Shown piece by piece: positions 26,309 through 35,416 of a stretch of DNA of 64,000 nt; position 1 is the stretch's first letter; every line of letters begins with the position of its first letter. The stretch is from a virus. The position numbers and the translations under genes were made by a program. The notes beneath the pieces were generated by a model that was not told the origin of the DNA, made no database searches, and saw only the letters and a list, made by a program, of their open reading frames with translations. Where the stretch lies: IMG/VR virus record IMGVR_UViG_3300021962_000066, positions 19,784 through 83,783 of that record. One strand, written 5' to 3'.

Positions 26309-27221
26309 CATTCTGCGTTAAACAGATAAAGCAAGCATAGCTATTGATCTCCTGATCAACTACAAATGCCGATCGGTAGAGATACTCAGAGATTATAAGC
26401 AGATATACTTTCTTTGTCTCTATATTCGTCTCCACCCTATCTACATATTTGAAGGTCTCTCTCAGCAAGTTTACATAATCGCTATTAAACTTTATCTCAT
26501 TATTAATCAAGTAACGCCGTAGTTCAGTTATATTCTTTTTAACTACAAATTCGTACAGCTCTGGAATTACACTCTGTACCGTGCAGGTATCTAGTACTAG
26601 TTCACCGTTGATCGAATTTTTTTGCAGCTCGTTAATACAGCGTCTAACATCTGGGTAGATTCCTCTAACAAACTGTACAAATTGCTTAGGATCAGTCACC
26701 TTAATACCCTCGCTCTTAATAATTTTAAAACATCTCTTTACGACTGCATCGAGCGGTGGGGTCAAGTCAAGAGTCTGACAGCGACTAATTAGTGCAGGTA
26801 TGATCTTGTATTTGTAGTTACCGGTAAGAATGAATCGGGTATAACCTGAATATTCTTCCATGGTATTACGTAGAGCTCGCTGTGCATCTACAGATAATGC
26901 ATCAGCCTCGTCAAGGATGATTACCTTAATCTTACCGTCAAAACTCTTTGTCTTCGAAAAGGTAATTACTTTGTTTCTAATAGTATCAATACCATTTTCG
27001 TCAGATGCATTAATATACATATACTGACAATTCAATACATCAGTAACTAGAACTTTTGATAGGGTACTCTTACCGATGCCCGGGCTACCTATTAAAAGTA
27101 GATTAGGTATCTCTTTCTTTTTATTGAACTCTTCAATAATAGATAAGTTATTAGGCGATAGAATAATATCCGCCAGTACCCTTGGTCGATATTTCTCGAC
27201 GTATAGATTATCGAAGTTCAT
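26280..27221 (-). CDS. 44: Sliding-clamp loader ATPase, gp44-like
   Basis: 313 residues (T4 gp44 is 319). Opens with VEKYRPRVLADIIL, typical of RFC/gp44. Walker A GSPGIGKS is at 45-52, Walker B ILDEAD at 102-107, sensor 1 in FILTGNYKYK and the SRC arginine finger at 146-148. It loads the gp45 clamp (gene at 52766) onto DNA with gp62, which is not in the window. Its ATG overlaps the dUTPase stop (ATGA). Confidence 0.92.
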   Translation of the reverse strand: MNFDNLYVEKYRPRVLADIILSPNNLSIIEEFNKKKEIPNLLLIGSPGIGKSTLSKVLVTDVLNCQYMYINASDENGIDTIRNKVITFSKTKSFDGKIKVIILDEADALSVDAQRALRNTMEEYSGYTRFILTGNYKYKIIPALISRCQTLDLTPPLDAVVKRCFKIIKSEGIKVTDPKQFVQFVRGIYPDVRRCINELQKNSINGELVLDTCTVQSVIPELYEFVVKKNITELRRYLINNEIKFNSDYVNLLRETFKYVDRVETNIETKKVYLLIISEYLYRSAFVVDQEINSYACFICLTQNATSSANTLP

Positions 27222-27643
27222 TTGCCTGAAGATCCGAGTCCTTTATCACCGCGAGCAGTTTTTTCAGCGGTGCCCCACTCAACTTCAATATCGAGATTTA
27301 GATAAAAAGTAATCTGAGCACAACGATCACCAACATTAACGGTATAGTCTACATCAGAGAAGTTATATAATTTAACTGCACAGTCGCCGCGGTACTCGCT
27401 GTCTACAATGCCAGGGTGGGTCATAAGACTATGTTTAAAACCTAGACCTGATCTGGATTCAATTTTAAACCAGTAGCCCTTTGGAATGTAACCGACTGTT
27501 ATACCGACAGGTACTATAGCAGAACCTTTCGCCGGAATTAATACCGACTCTGTTGAATATAGGTCGAATCCGGTATCAGTAGCGTTATTTTTTGTAGGTA
27601 ACTTAGCGTTTTCAGCTACTTTTACAAATTTAACCTTAGGCAT
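27218..27643 (-). CDS. dut: dUTP pyrophosphatase (dUTPase)
   Basis: 141 residues from the ATG at 27643 (Met-Pro-Lys-Val-Lys); in-frame starts up to 27694 would add 17 residues without homology. All five trimeric dUTPase motifs are seen: TDTGFDLYS (22-30), SRSGLGFKHS (63-72), GIVDSEYRGDCAV (78-90), GDRCAQI (105-111) and the flexible C-terminal RGDKGLGSSG (131-140). It hydrolyses dUTP to dUMP, keeping uracil out of phage DNA and supplying dTMP synthesis. Confidence 0.93.
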   Translation of the reverse strand: MPKVKFVKVAENAKLPTKNNATDTGFDLYSTESVLIPAKGSAIVPVGITVGYIPKGYWFKIESRSGLGFKHSLMTHPGIVDSEYRGDCAVKLYNFSDVDYTVNVGDRCAQITFYLNLDIEVEWGTAEKTARGDKGLGSSGK

Positions 27644-27722
27644 ATAATTTAAATTGCTTATGTTTTCCATATAGTAAATATATGTTAAACTCATTATTGA
27701 TCAACTTATATTGATTTGACCG

Positions 27723-27738
27723 AATAAATAGATAAGTA
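27723..27738 (+). promoter_or_regulatory. Two tandem late-promoter-like octamers
   Basis: AATAAATA (27723-27730) directly followed by GATAAGTA (27731-27738). The second leaves 5 nt to the ATG at 27744, the first 13 nt. Confidence 0.5.
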
Positions 27739-27743
27739 TTGAC

Positions 27744-28223
27744 ATGGATGATGATATAGATCCTGAAATCGGATCCTTGATAGATCAGTTAAGAAATAAC
27801 AGTATAGCTATTAAAGCAGTACAGCGTGAACCTGACCTGCTTAAAAAGGAAGACATAGAGATGTTTGTAATTCAAAAAGCTGGTGCACTCGTTGAAGACT
27901 CTCTCGAGATGATTCGCACAGTTAAAGATTATATTATATCAGCGCCTGATCCAAAAGGTGTTGAATCACTAGCCGGATTAATAACTGCAACCTCATCTGC
28001 CATCGAAACTCTTAATAAATTAATTGTAACTGATAAAAAAACTGCAGCTATGTTTAGGCTAAAAGAGATGGATGCAGATCTCAAGCGGCAGCTAATTGAG
28101 GATCAAACAAATTCTAAAATTAAACTTACCCGGGAGGAGATGCTGAGGCATATAGCGATAGCAGTACAGGAGAAGCAAGTTACCAGCATCGATATTACTT
28201 CTGCACCGGTAAAGGAATCCTAA
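27744..28223 (+). CDS. 16: Terminase small subunit, gp16-like (putative)
   Basis: 159 residues, almost entirely helical (T4 gp16 is 164). After a disordered acidic start come two long helices: residues about 45-75 and VESLAGLITATSSAIETLNKL at about 78-98. These resemble the gp16 central hairpin (T4: [20 protein letters not shown]), and a charged C-terminal helix follows. The family forms rings that regulate the gp17 packaging motor. It stands alone on the plus strand, far from gp17, unlike in T4. Assignment rests on pattern and size, so moderate. Confidence 0.6.
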   Translation: MDDDIDPEIGSLIDQLRNNSIAIKAVQREPDLLKKEDIEMFVIQKAGALVEDSLEMIRTVKDYIISAPDPKGVESLAGLITATSSAIETLNKLIVTDKKTAAMFRLKEMDADLKRQLIEDQTNSKIKLTREEMLRHIAIAVQEKQVTSIDITSAPVKES

Positions 28224-29844
28224 TTTTTGTCCCCGGGTTGCAGGTGAACAAGTCTCTAATTTCCTGTGCCAGCTTTTGAATCTTTTTCTTAATTGCTTTA
28301 ATAATTGCTGCGATGTCGGGGATTTTAGGTATAAGAGATAGAATAAATTTAATTATACGTATCTGAACTTCGAGTGCCAACTTAGCAAGTAATTTTTTAA
28401 TCTTGAAGTTCTTAAAGAACGGAGGCCATACTGGCGGCCATTGTATCTGAGCAAGCTTTCCTAGTTCGAAAGTCTTCGCAAAATCAATAGCTTTACATAC
28501 TAGGTCTCGTATTTTACGAGCGGTACCAAGAGGAGATTGAATTGCCTGTGCGAAGTTTATACGCGAGAATTCAGGTACCGCCTTACTGATCATTCCGACA
28601 AAGCCGAGTAAGCCTTTAATACCTACTGGCTTCGCTGTTACTGAAGTCTTTGCTTGCGCGCTAACCATAGCCTTACCTTTCGCCGCTTGCTCAGGTGGTA
28701 CTACTGCTGGTTCCGGTAGGATGCTTGGTTTTATTGTGCCCTCAGATAGCAGGGCAGATGTATTAATCGGGATTACCTTACCGGATCTAACATTTGTAAC
28801 TGTTTTAGCAGTATATTGGGTATTAATATTTTTTTGGTTAATACTTACTACCGGCACTGCGTTACCAGATACTAGCGACTTAGCTATAGTTAAAGAGCTA
28901 CGAGCAATTTTTAATTTCTTACCCAGTAGATCTACTAAAACCGGGTTACCCTGAACTTTAATTGTAAATTGATATCTACCAACTGCTGCCGTATTGACCT
29001 CATAATCTCGTGAATTAAATCCGGTGTGGTCATTTATGTTAGAGACGTACGTTACTAATTTAAATACTGCTTGAAATTCATCATCGAGCTTATTAACTAT
29101 TCCTTCAATATAATTGCGTGCAAGTGAGTAGGACTGAATATCTGTTATTAAATTCGAGCCATGTGCTTCAGTGCTAGTTGCATATGCTTTCTGTATATTA
29201 ATAACGTTTTGCCGGAACATTGTAGTAGTTAACCTACTTAGCTTATCGGCCACTGCTATAGATGCAGGGCTTAGTTTATTAGCTAGGGTGGCTGGGTATG
29301 TTTTAGGGGGTTGATAGAGAGCACAATTAATATCATTAAACGGTATAACTGAATCCGTTAGCAGGTAGCCGGTATTAGCATAGAGACCTATACTATCACT
29401 AAACTTCTCGTAAATATTATTTGAGGCTAATGCCAACTCGACTACCTTCTTTACCTCATCCACACTCTGATTATATTTTTTTATCCAAGGAATTAAAAAC
29501 TGATTGTCTATACTGTATACATTAGAGTTAATATTGGTAAAGATATCTGCAGTCGAATTTACAAAATCACTTGAATTCAACGCTCTGTTATATTGGATGT
29601 ACCTATCAATATGCGAAGTAAAGTCAGTAAGATTGTCGAGATACGAGGTATATGCTTTTAAGAATTCTATGCTGCTTGTATAATTAGCTTCAGTGAATTC
29701 CGGTATAACTGTATACACACCGGTATTACTCTCCTCTGCAACTAAAGGATCAACTTTAATGACCTTTACTATATCCTTAGCAGTATTAATACTAAGGACT
29801 TTTTTAATACTTTTAGCAACGTCGATTTTAACAGGAATGCTCAT
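28195..29844 (-). CDS. Baseplate-region structural protein
   Basis: 549 residues, unrecognised. The N-terminal two thirds are helical with Ser/Asn-rich loops. The last 120 residues are basic and amphipathic (repeated KIKK, IIKAIKKKIQK patterns) with a Pro/Trp motif QWPPVWPPF. Its start overlaps the hub gene by 4 nt, placing it in the hub operon. It may be a hub cap or assembly protein. Converges on the gp16-like gene with a 29-nt overlap. Confidence 0.6.
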   Translation of the reverse strand: MSIPVKIDVAKSIKKVLSINTAKDIVKVIKVDPLVAEESNTGVYTVIPEFTEANYTSSIEFLKAYTSYLDNLTDFTSHIDRYIQYNRALNSSDFVNSTADIFTNINSNVYSIDNQFLIPWIKKYNQSVDEVKKVVELALASNNIYEKFSDSIGLYANTGYLLTDSVIPFNDINCALYQPPKTYPATLANKLSPASIAVADKLSRLTTTMFRQNVINIQKAYATSTEAHGSNLITDIQSYSLARNYIEGIVNKLDDEFQAVFKLVTYVSNINDHTGFNSRDYEVNTAAVGRYQFTIKVQGNPVLVDLLGKKLKIARSSLTIAKSLVSGNAVPVVSINQKNINTQYTAKTVTNVRSGKVIPINTSALLSEGTIKPSILPEPAVVPPEQAAKGKAMVSAQAKTSVTAKPVGIKGLLGFVGMISKAVPEFSRINFAQAIQSPLGTARKIRDLVCKAIDFAKTFELGKLAQIQWPPVWPPFFKNFKIKKLLAKLALEVQIRIIKFILSLIPKIPDIAAIIKAIKKKIQKLAQEIRDLFTCNPGTKIRIPLPVQK

Positions 29845-31349
29845 AGTACCAGCTCCGTCTGGTTTAAGTCTTTATAATTATAAGTCTTTACTGCAACCAC
29901 TTCATTATGATAGTCACCAGCTGAGAATATATGATTAACTTTAACTATCATGTAGATGCCTAATAACTTATCATCAAAAGCAGAATCTCTAGTACTATCA
30001 GTTCGATCAATCGATATAAACTTCCCAGCTTGTCTATATGTAGCACCCGGCAATTTAAAGCTAATAGAGTTATTAAGCATTATCGCATTATATAGAGCCT
30101 CATTTCTGCCTACTCCTAAACGTTGCTTCTTATTATCTTGTGATGTAGAATATACGTTAGATATATTTTGATTAGTATTGCGATAAACGTTGCCTACGAG
30201 GTTAGACTGTGGTGCGCCTCGCTGCCCAAGCATTTTATTAACGTAATTAGAGCTATATACCTTCTTAATATTATCGAAGCTATTAGACTCAGTGTCTACT
30301 GCGAAGTCTTTATTACCGTGCGAGTATGAGTGAACATTATGAGTATTAATACGAGTCTGAGTGAGATTACCGGGCGGCGGTACAAAGCTAAAATTATTAA
30401 CCGTACCTGCATTACTAAAGTAAACTGATACTGCTGGTGATCGAGATATAATAGTATTTAACACATTCGGATCAGATCCCTTAAGACCGCCGAGTAGTAG
30501 CTTCTCTAAAAATAACGGGCCACCTGCATTATTAGCAGCATTATATGCATTATCAAAATACTCCTTCATGCTTATTAGGGACCATGCTTTCGGGTACCTG
30601 TCAATAGCTAACCAGCACTGATCAAAATTATTTGCAGCTGTACTTACGTGCTTCGATAGTAGGTATTCTAGGCAATCGCCAGCCTTGTAGCCTGTAGGCG
30701 AACTAAAGAATATATCGGTCCCGCCTGCATCAAATTTACCGAAAGCGAGTTTAAATCCGTCACTAAGTGGAAAAGTTTGCTTTAATACCTCCTGAATAGC
30801 AACACCGGTAGATACAGTACCAACCTCTTTATTGTTACTAAACGCGCCCTTACCCAGCTTGGCAGTTGAAAAATTAATGTTCTTTTCTAACAGAATCTGG
30901 TGATATAAGTCCCAGAAGTATAGTTTTTTAAATTTCAGAGAGGGGTTATCTGTCTCTATTTCCTCAATATTATAGACAATAAAATCATAATTTAAGGAAA
31001 ACATAGCCTTTGTTTTTTCGTTTGCCTGCGAGCTATTTTTGGTGTTAATCTTAGGCGTTATAGATATTCTCAAGGCATCGCGTGAGTCTCCTCTAAATAG
31101 ATAACTCTTACCGTCTTGACCTGGCCTCTCGAGTAGATCGTGGTCATTCTTAACTACAATATAACCAGATACGTAATATTCATTCATCGAGTCTTCGATC
31201 TGAAGAGCCTCGATGCCTTCAGATCTAAATACAAACGCTTTACCCTCAGGATTATGTAGGGTCACATAGAAATCATATAGATCGCTTCCGTACTGTACGG
31301 TACCGAAATCTGCAGACTGCGCGCTACTCTTAAGAAGTCCATCAATCAT
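29841..31349 (-). CDS. Baseplate hub protein, gp27-like (putative)
   Basis: 502 residues. The C-terminal segment (FKLPGATYRQAGKFISIDR, then LLGIYMIVKVNHIF) matches the last beta-barrel of phage hub proteins of the gp27/gpD type, where G-x-Y-x-V-x-x-V-x-H is recurrent. The N-terminus (LQIEDSMNEYYVSGYIVV) fits the first hub barrel. The hub plugs the baseplate centre and connects it to the tube. Neighbours are gp53-like and tube-cap-like genes, as expected. Confidence 0.6.
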   Translation of the reverse strand: MIDGLLKSSAQSADFGTVQYGSDLYDFYVTLHNPEGKAFVFRSEGIEALQIEDSMNEYYVSGYIVVKNDHDLLERPGQDGKSYLFRGDSRDALRISITPKINTKNSSQANEKTKAMFSLNYDFIVYNIEEIETDNPSLKFKKLYFWDLYHQILLEKNINFSTAKLGKGAFSNNKEVGTVSTGVAIQEVLKQTFPLSDGFKLAFGKFDAGGTDIFFSSPTGYKAGDCLEYLLSKHVSTAANNFDQCWLAIDRYPKAWSLISMKEYFDNAYNAANNAGGPLFLEKLLLGGLKGSDPNVLNTIISRSPAVSVYFSNAGTVNNFSFVPPPGNLTQTRINTHNVHSYSHGNKDFAVDTESNSFDNIKKVYSSNYVNKMLGQRGAPQSNLVGNVYRNTNQNISNVYSTSQDNKKQRLGVGRNEALYNAIMLNNSISFKLPGATYRQAGKFISIDRTDSTRDSAFDDKLLGIYMIVKVNHIFSAGDYHNEVVAVKTYNYKDLNQTELVL

Positions 31350-31699
31350 AGAGTGTTTAATATGTCACTAATAACTAGCCTTATATATTCCGGTTTAAGT
31401 ATCTTAATTGTACCTGAAGGTACTTGGGTAGGGTCTTTAATCTTATTTAGTATAACAATGAGCCACCACAAGTCTATCGTACCGTATGCGGTATAGCTAA
31501 CTGTTGTCCAGGGCATCTTTTCATTTACTACAATTGTATAATATACGTTCTTATCTATATTGTCAGGAATGGTAACCTTATTTAAAATGTTATAGTAGTA
31601 TCCACCATTTTTCTGCTGATACATTTTAAATATGTTTTCATATCTATAATCCGTTAAGGACGGTAGAGCAGCTATATTATTTTGATATTCGCCAGGCAT
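31346..31699 (-). CDS. Small baseplate protein, gp53/LysM-like
   Basis: 117 residues. The central part reads VNEKMPWTTVSYTAYGTIDLWWLIVILN, then a K-x-P-x-x-V-P-x-G pattern. This is like the LysM-type fold of baseplate wedge gp53 and related proteins (W-x-x-x-Y-G-x-x-x-x-W-x-x-I-x-x-x-N). It overlaps the hub gene by 4 nt. gp53 joins wedges together in T4; that role is inferred. Confidence 0.55.
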   Translation of the reverse strand: MPGEYQNNIAALPSLTDYRYENIFKMYQQKNGGYYYNILNKVTIPDNIDKNVYYTIVVNEKMPWTTVSYTAYGTIDLWWLIVILNKIKDPTQVPSGTIKILKPEYIRLVISDILNTL

Positions 31700-31703
31700 A
31701 AAG

Positions 31704-33020
31704 TTAAGCTATACCGTTTACTCTATTAACAATCTCCTGTGCATTGTCAGGGAGGATATTTTTAAGAACAGCCTGGTTTATTTTATTTTTTATGTCGTCT
31801 ACTTGTACTGGTTGATCGTTTACTAGAGAATACATAAAGTTTTTACTGTCTGTAACTAACCCCTGCAATGTTATTGATATCTCGTATGCCTCGGGTACGA
31901 TTGTCTGAAAGTTAGTAGTGATATTAGATATCCCACCGCCGCTTTTTATCGAAGCTGGTACGTTAATTTTCATCATTCTCCGGGTACCTTTGTAGGCAAC
32001 TCCCAATGACGATATAAAACTGAAGGGCATATATTTTACGCCAGGAATAGTCACTTCATAGAGAGGAGGTGGCTCAATAAGATTGCGATTAATTCTTTCC
32101 GGCTTATTGTTATAGAGTAGTAGAAATATAAACTGCCAGTTACGTACGACGTCCTCGTAAGTTGCACTACCGGTATTAATGAGAGGAAATTTTAAAGTAA
32201 TACTCTCTCCAGTTTTGGAGTACTGATAGTACTGACTATTCTCAACATAGGTCCCTAAACCGATCACCGATCCTGCAATATCGTTCACTAGGCTTTGTAC
32301 ACCTTGAGTAAATCCGAGTATATTACTAGCCAGTAATCCGCCTGCAATAGTAGTATCAGATGACGCTCCCCAGCCATTAGTAGCACTTTGATTATAATCC
32401 TCAAAGTATGGTAGGACAAACTGCCACCCGGTTGGTTCAGTTATATATAACCCCCTATACCAGTGTAAATAGTTTTGATTTAAAAAGTTAGGATCGTCAC
32501 CTATAACTGCCTCTAACTCCCCTCTTATTCTATCAGATAGAGATTCGGAATTTATACTTGTGCTGCCTAATCCAAGCTGTTGAGCTGTCTGGGTCTTGCT
32601 AAACGCACTAATAGCTTGACCTACACCGCCTGCTACTTTAGTAAATAATTCGGTTGTTAATTTACCTACATCCACCGGATTAGTTGATGAACTTATTCCA
32701 AAAAGTCGTGCAAGATCCTTACCACCGTCAGCAGCGCCACCTACAGAATATAAAGCCTGTGCAATTAATGAATTAACCTTTAGTCGTCTTTCCTTTAACT
32801 TAACATAGGGAGCTTGATCTCTACCAGTATCACTAGTACGCTTCTTTGAGTTTGTCCATAAGAAACCATTTAGTACGTTAACGATATCGCCGCCACCACC
32901 GCCGGAGCCGGCGAACTGACCTATATTTTGATAGGTATTACCGTTTGGCGAAGTTATCGTGGGCAGTGTAAACTTTGACGAACTTCTTTCAAACGCAAAT
33001 TGCCATAGATTTGAGGCCAT
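31704..33020 (-). CDS. Baseplate-tail tube junction protein, gp48/gp54-like (putative)
   Basis: 438 residues. A Gly-rich N-terminus (GSGGGGGD) is followed by a helical region. The C-terminal half reads like T4-type tube-initiator proteins: FPLINTGSATYEDVVRNWQF, then YEVTIPGVKYMPFSFISSL, then VPEAYEISITLQGL. These proteins cap the hub and start tube polymerisation. The position next to the tape-measure candidate and hub genes agrees. Confidence 0.6.
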   Translation of the reverse strand: MASNLWQFAFERSSSKFTLPTITSPNGNTYQNIGQFAGSGGGGGDIVNVLNGFLWTNSKKRTSDTGRDQAPYVKLKERRLKVNSLIAQALYSVGGAADGGKDLARLFGISSSTNPVDVGKLTTELFTKVAGGVGQAISAFSKTQTAQQLGLGSTSINSESLSDRIRGELEAVIGDDPNFLNQNYLHWYRGLYITEPTGWQFVLPYFEDYNQSATNGWGASSDTTIAGGLLASNILGFTQGVQSLVNDIAGSVIGLGTYVENSQYYQYSKTGESITLKFPLINTGSATYEDVVRNWQFIFLLLYNNKPERINRNLIEPPPLYEVTIPGVKYMPFSFISSLGVAYKGTRRMMKINVPASIKSGGGISNITTNFQTIVPEAYEISITLQGLVTDSKNFMYSLVNDQPVQVDDIKNKINQAVLKNILPDNAQEIVNRVNGIA

Positions 33021-33025
33021 ATAGT

Positions 33026-33033
33026 TATTTATT
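33026..33033 (-). promoter_or_regulatory. Late-promoter-like octamer AATAAATA
   Basis: Minus strand, 5 nt before the ATG at 33020, overlapping the last bases of the upstream gene. By T4 geometry transcription would begin at the start codon itself. Confidence 0.55.
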
Positions 33034-34621
33034 ATCCTACGCCCTGTCTAAAAAGAGACTGTAGAGGAGATGTACTATACGATAACGATGTAGTCTTAGG
33101 TGCATTAACTATTGTAGTATTGCCGGGTTTCTGCATAGCACTACAACCTAGCTCAACTAGTAATTTGTTGGTACCGACAAGTAGTTCTATGATCCTTGTA
33201 TTCTGAGTAACAGATGTTTTCTGTAGAGCAAGAGACTCCTTCGATACAAAATTGATCGGTCCATCAGACTTATAACCTAATACATCATCAGTACTATCAA
33301 ACCGCTGTGTAGGCTGACCCGGTCTACTTATAAAGTCATTTGCGGTATCTGTCGGCTGAGGGCTGGGGACAAGCTTTTGATCCTCAAGCTTTTTATCCTT
33401 ACGGGCAGCAAGTATACCCTTCAGACGCTTAATATTTTCATTTGCCTCAGCCTGATCCTCACCACCGTTTTTAGCCTTACGAGCAGCATCTATACCCATC
33501 AGACGCTTCATATTTTTATCTGCCTCATCCTGGTCCTTACCACCGGCCCTCTCTACCCCCAATCTCCCATGAAGAAACTTGGGTATCACGCTTCTCACAA
33601 TACCCTTTGCAAGGTCTTCAAGTGACTCTATAAAGGATATATAGATGTCCCCAATCATTGCTTCGAATTGTAGTTTCTTTTTTTCAAAAGCATTTTTTAT
33701 AGGTTCAACTACATACTCTTTCCATATACACTCAAAAAACGGTGCTACATTGTTCTTCCAAAACTCGACAAGTTCTGGTTTAATATCTGTTTTCCAGGTA
33801 TCCGTTATGGATTTCCAAACGCCTTTAAAAAAACAAACTAAACCACCCCAGATCTTAAGTATATCTGTCTTCCACTCAGGCCAGTTATCCGTTATGGATT
33901 TCCAAACGCCTTTAAAAAAACAAACTAAACCACCCCAGATCTTAAGTATATTTGTCTTCCACTTAGGCCAGTTATCCGCTATGGATTTCCAAACGCCTTT
34001 AAAAAAACAAACTAAACCACCCCAGATCTTAAGTATATTTGTCTTCCACTTAGGCCAGTTATCCGCTATGGATTTCCAAACGCCTTTAAAAAAAAAAACT
34101 GCAGACTTAAAAAACTTTCCGACTACGTCAGGTAGTGTTTTAGTAAGAAATTTGACTATACTTTTCAGTGCAGGTCCGAGGAGAGGGGTAATATACTTGG
34201 TTATAAACCCAGTAACCGTCTTAAACATATCAATTAGAAACGGGAATACCTTATCCTTTATAAAAGGTAAGAGAAACTTTAATAATACTGCGCCAATAGC
34301 AATGCCTCCCAGAATTTTTAAAAGCTTACCAAAGAAACTGCCTCCATCTTCCTTTTTTTCAGCTACCGCTTTATCTGTCTTTGTACTAGAGGCCTTATTG
34401 GAGAGGTCGCTCAAGAATTTTTTACCTTCATTACTGTAGCTCTCTATCCGAACCGATGTTACTTTCTTGACGATTTCGCGCGGCTCTTTTGGCTTTGTCT
34501 CAGCAAATTGCTCTTTACTGTCATCAGATAGTTTTTTCCGCTGAGGCTCCGCTTCAGAGCTAGGCAGCTTTGAAAGGAGCTGTATTACTTTGTCTAACCT
34601 TGCTACTACTGCATCATTCAT
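33032..34621 (-). CDS. Tail tape-measure protein candidate with internal repeats
   Basis: 529 residues from the ATG at 34621 (a GTG lies just before). After a charged N-terminus comes a hydrophobic stretch (GGIAIGAVLLKFLLPFI at about 97-113), then three near-identical 29-residue repeats plus part of a fourth (FFKGVWKSI, NWPKWKT, ILKIWGGLVC). A second pair of about 26-residue repeats (EADKNMKRLMGI and EANENIKRLKGI) follows. Position between the tube-cap-like and gp26-like genes and hydrophobic helical content fit a gp29-type tape measure (T4 gp29 is 590 aa). Function inferred from context. Confidence 0.6.
   Translation of the reverse strand: MNDAVVARLDKVIQLLSKLPSSEAEPQRKKLSDDSKEQFAETKPKEPREIVKKVTSVRIESYSNEGKKFLSDLSNKASSTKTDKAVAEKKEDGGSFFGKLLKILGGIAIGAVLLKFLLPFIKDKVFPFLIDMFKTVTGFITKYITPLLGPALKSIVKFLTKTLPDVVGKFFKSAVFFFKGVWKSIADNWPKWKTNILKIWGGLVCFFKGVWKSIADNWPKWKTNILKIWGGLVCFFKGVWKSITDNWPEWKTDILKIWGGLVCFFKGVWKSITDTWKTDIKPELVEFWKNNVAPFFECIWKEYVVEPIKNAFEKKKLQFEAMIGDIYISFIESLEDLAKGIVRSVIPKFLHGRLGVERAGGKDQDEADKNMKRLMGIDAARKAKNGGEDQAEANENIKRLKGILAARKDKKLEDQKLVPSPQPTDTANDFISRPGQPTQRFDSTDDVLGYKSDGPINFVSKESLALQKTSVTQNTRIIELLVGTNKLLVELGCSAMQKPGNTTIVNAPKTTSLSYSTSPLQSLFRQGVG
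33391..33546 (-). repeat. Two 78-bp imperfect tandem repeats
   Basis: Two copies offset by 78 bp (26 codons) inside the tape-measure candidate. They encode EADKNMKRL and EANENIKRL versions of the same helix and have diverged more than the 87-bp repeats. Confidence 0.7.
33799..34097 (-). repeat. 87-bp tandem repeats (3 full copies plus a partial fourth)
   Basis: Copies begin at 33799, 33886, 33973 and 34060, exactly 87 bp (29 codons) apart, with only a few C/T differences between units. The fourth runs about 38 bp before diverging. The unit encodes a Trp/Lys/Phe-rich helix-like module. The near identity indicates recent expansion by slippage or recombination. Confidence 0.95.
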
Positions 34622-34646
34622 CACTATTATTTAATAGTGACACGGA

Positions 34647-35384
34647 CTATGTAGTAAAGAACCCCTGATTAATGTCGATTTCGATAGTATCGTCGTCAAT
34701 TTTCAGTAGAGTTGCTTCAAATTCCTTGACTTTATTAATATATTCAACAATTTTATTGTACAAACTAGCAGGCAAACTCTCTAAGAGTTGAAACTGCTGC
34801 TTAACAGCGAGATCTGACATAATAATATCTACACCCAAAGCAGGGCTGTGTATTTTTTGTACATACTTTAATACTTCATAGATAAACAGTTCACCAAGTA
34901 AATCTGACGATTTTTTAGTATCATCTGCTGATTTAAGTAGAACTGTGTTGTATACTGTGTCTAGTTGAAGGTTAGGTATCTTACAATATACAGTTAAATC
35001 TGTAGTTTCAATTGTTTGCTGTTTTAACGAATCAGCAATAATTACTCTATTTTTTGCTAGTTGGAGAAGGTTATACGTCTTTTCTTTGTATATATACGTA
35101 GGCGATATAGTAGCCGCACGTAGTTGAGCAATAATATAGTTTCTATCAGAGACTAGAAACTCACACTTAGTGATACTATTAGTAAGCAGGATGCTATTAA
35201 TAGTATCGAGAAGCGATACCATATTCAGTTTATTATCTGCTGCTGTCTTTATTAAGTCTTTCTGTTGTTTAGCAGTAAGGGATTTAAAGACTACAGAAAC
35301 ATTAGCAGAGGGTACAAACAACTCTGTTCGTTGATTGTCAGTAATGGCCTTAACAGACGTTAAAATTTGATTAAAATCGTTCAT
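34647..35384 (-). CDS. Baseplate hub assembly protein, gp26-like (putative)
   Basis: 245 residues. FKSLTAKQQKDLIKTAADN followed by SLLDTINSILLTNS resembles the conserved start of T4-like gp26 (a phrase like LTVKEEKILL then an I-x-x-I-I-x-N-C helix), which helps assemble the baseplate hub. The rest is helical with a C-terminal coiled stretch. A late-type promoter lies 7 nt before the ATG. Only the N-terminal pattern supports the name. Confidence 0.55.
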   Translation of the reverse strand: MNDFNQILTSVKAITDNQRTELFVPSANVSVVFKSLTAKQQKDLIKTAADNKLNMVSLLDTINSILLTNSITKCEFLVSDRNYIIAQLRAATISPTYIYKEKTYNLLQLAKNRVIIADSLKQQTIETTDLTVYCKIPNLQLDTVYNTVLLKSADDTKKSSDLLGELFIYEVLKYVQKIHSPALGVDIIMSDLAVKQQFQLLESLPASLYNKIVEYINKVKEFEATLLKIDDDTIEIDINQGFFTT

Positions 35385-35391
35385 TTGTTTT

Positions 35392-35399
35392 TACTTATT
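35392..35399 (-). promoter_or_regulatory. Late-promoter-like octamer AATAAGTA
   Basis: Minus strand, 7 nt before the ATG at 35384. Confidence 0.45.
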
Positions 35400-35416
35400 A
35401 ATATAAATCGGTTAAA

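Noticed and set aside
33645-34439. A 264-codon plus-strand frame with four similar blocks
   Set aside because: It is the complement of the tape-measure candidate. Its length results from the 87-bp repeats in DNA, and the plus-strand product has no recognisable features, while the minus-strand frame fits operon order and promoter placement.
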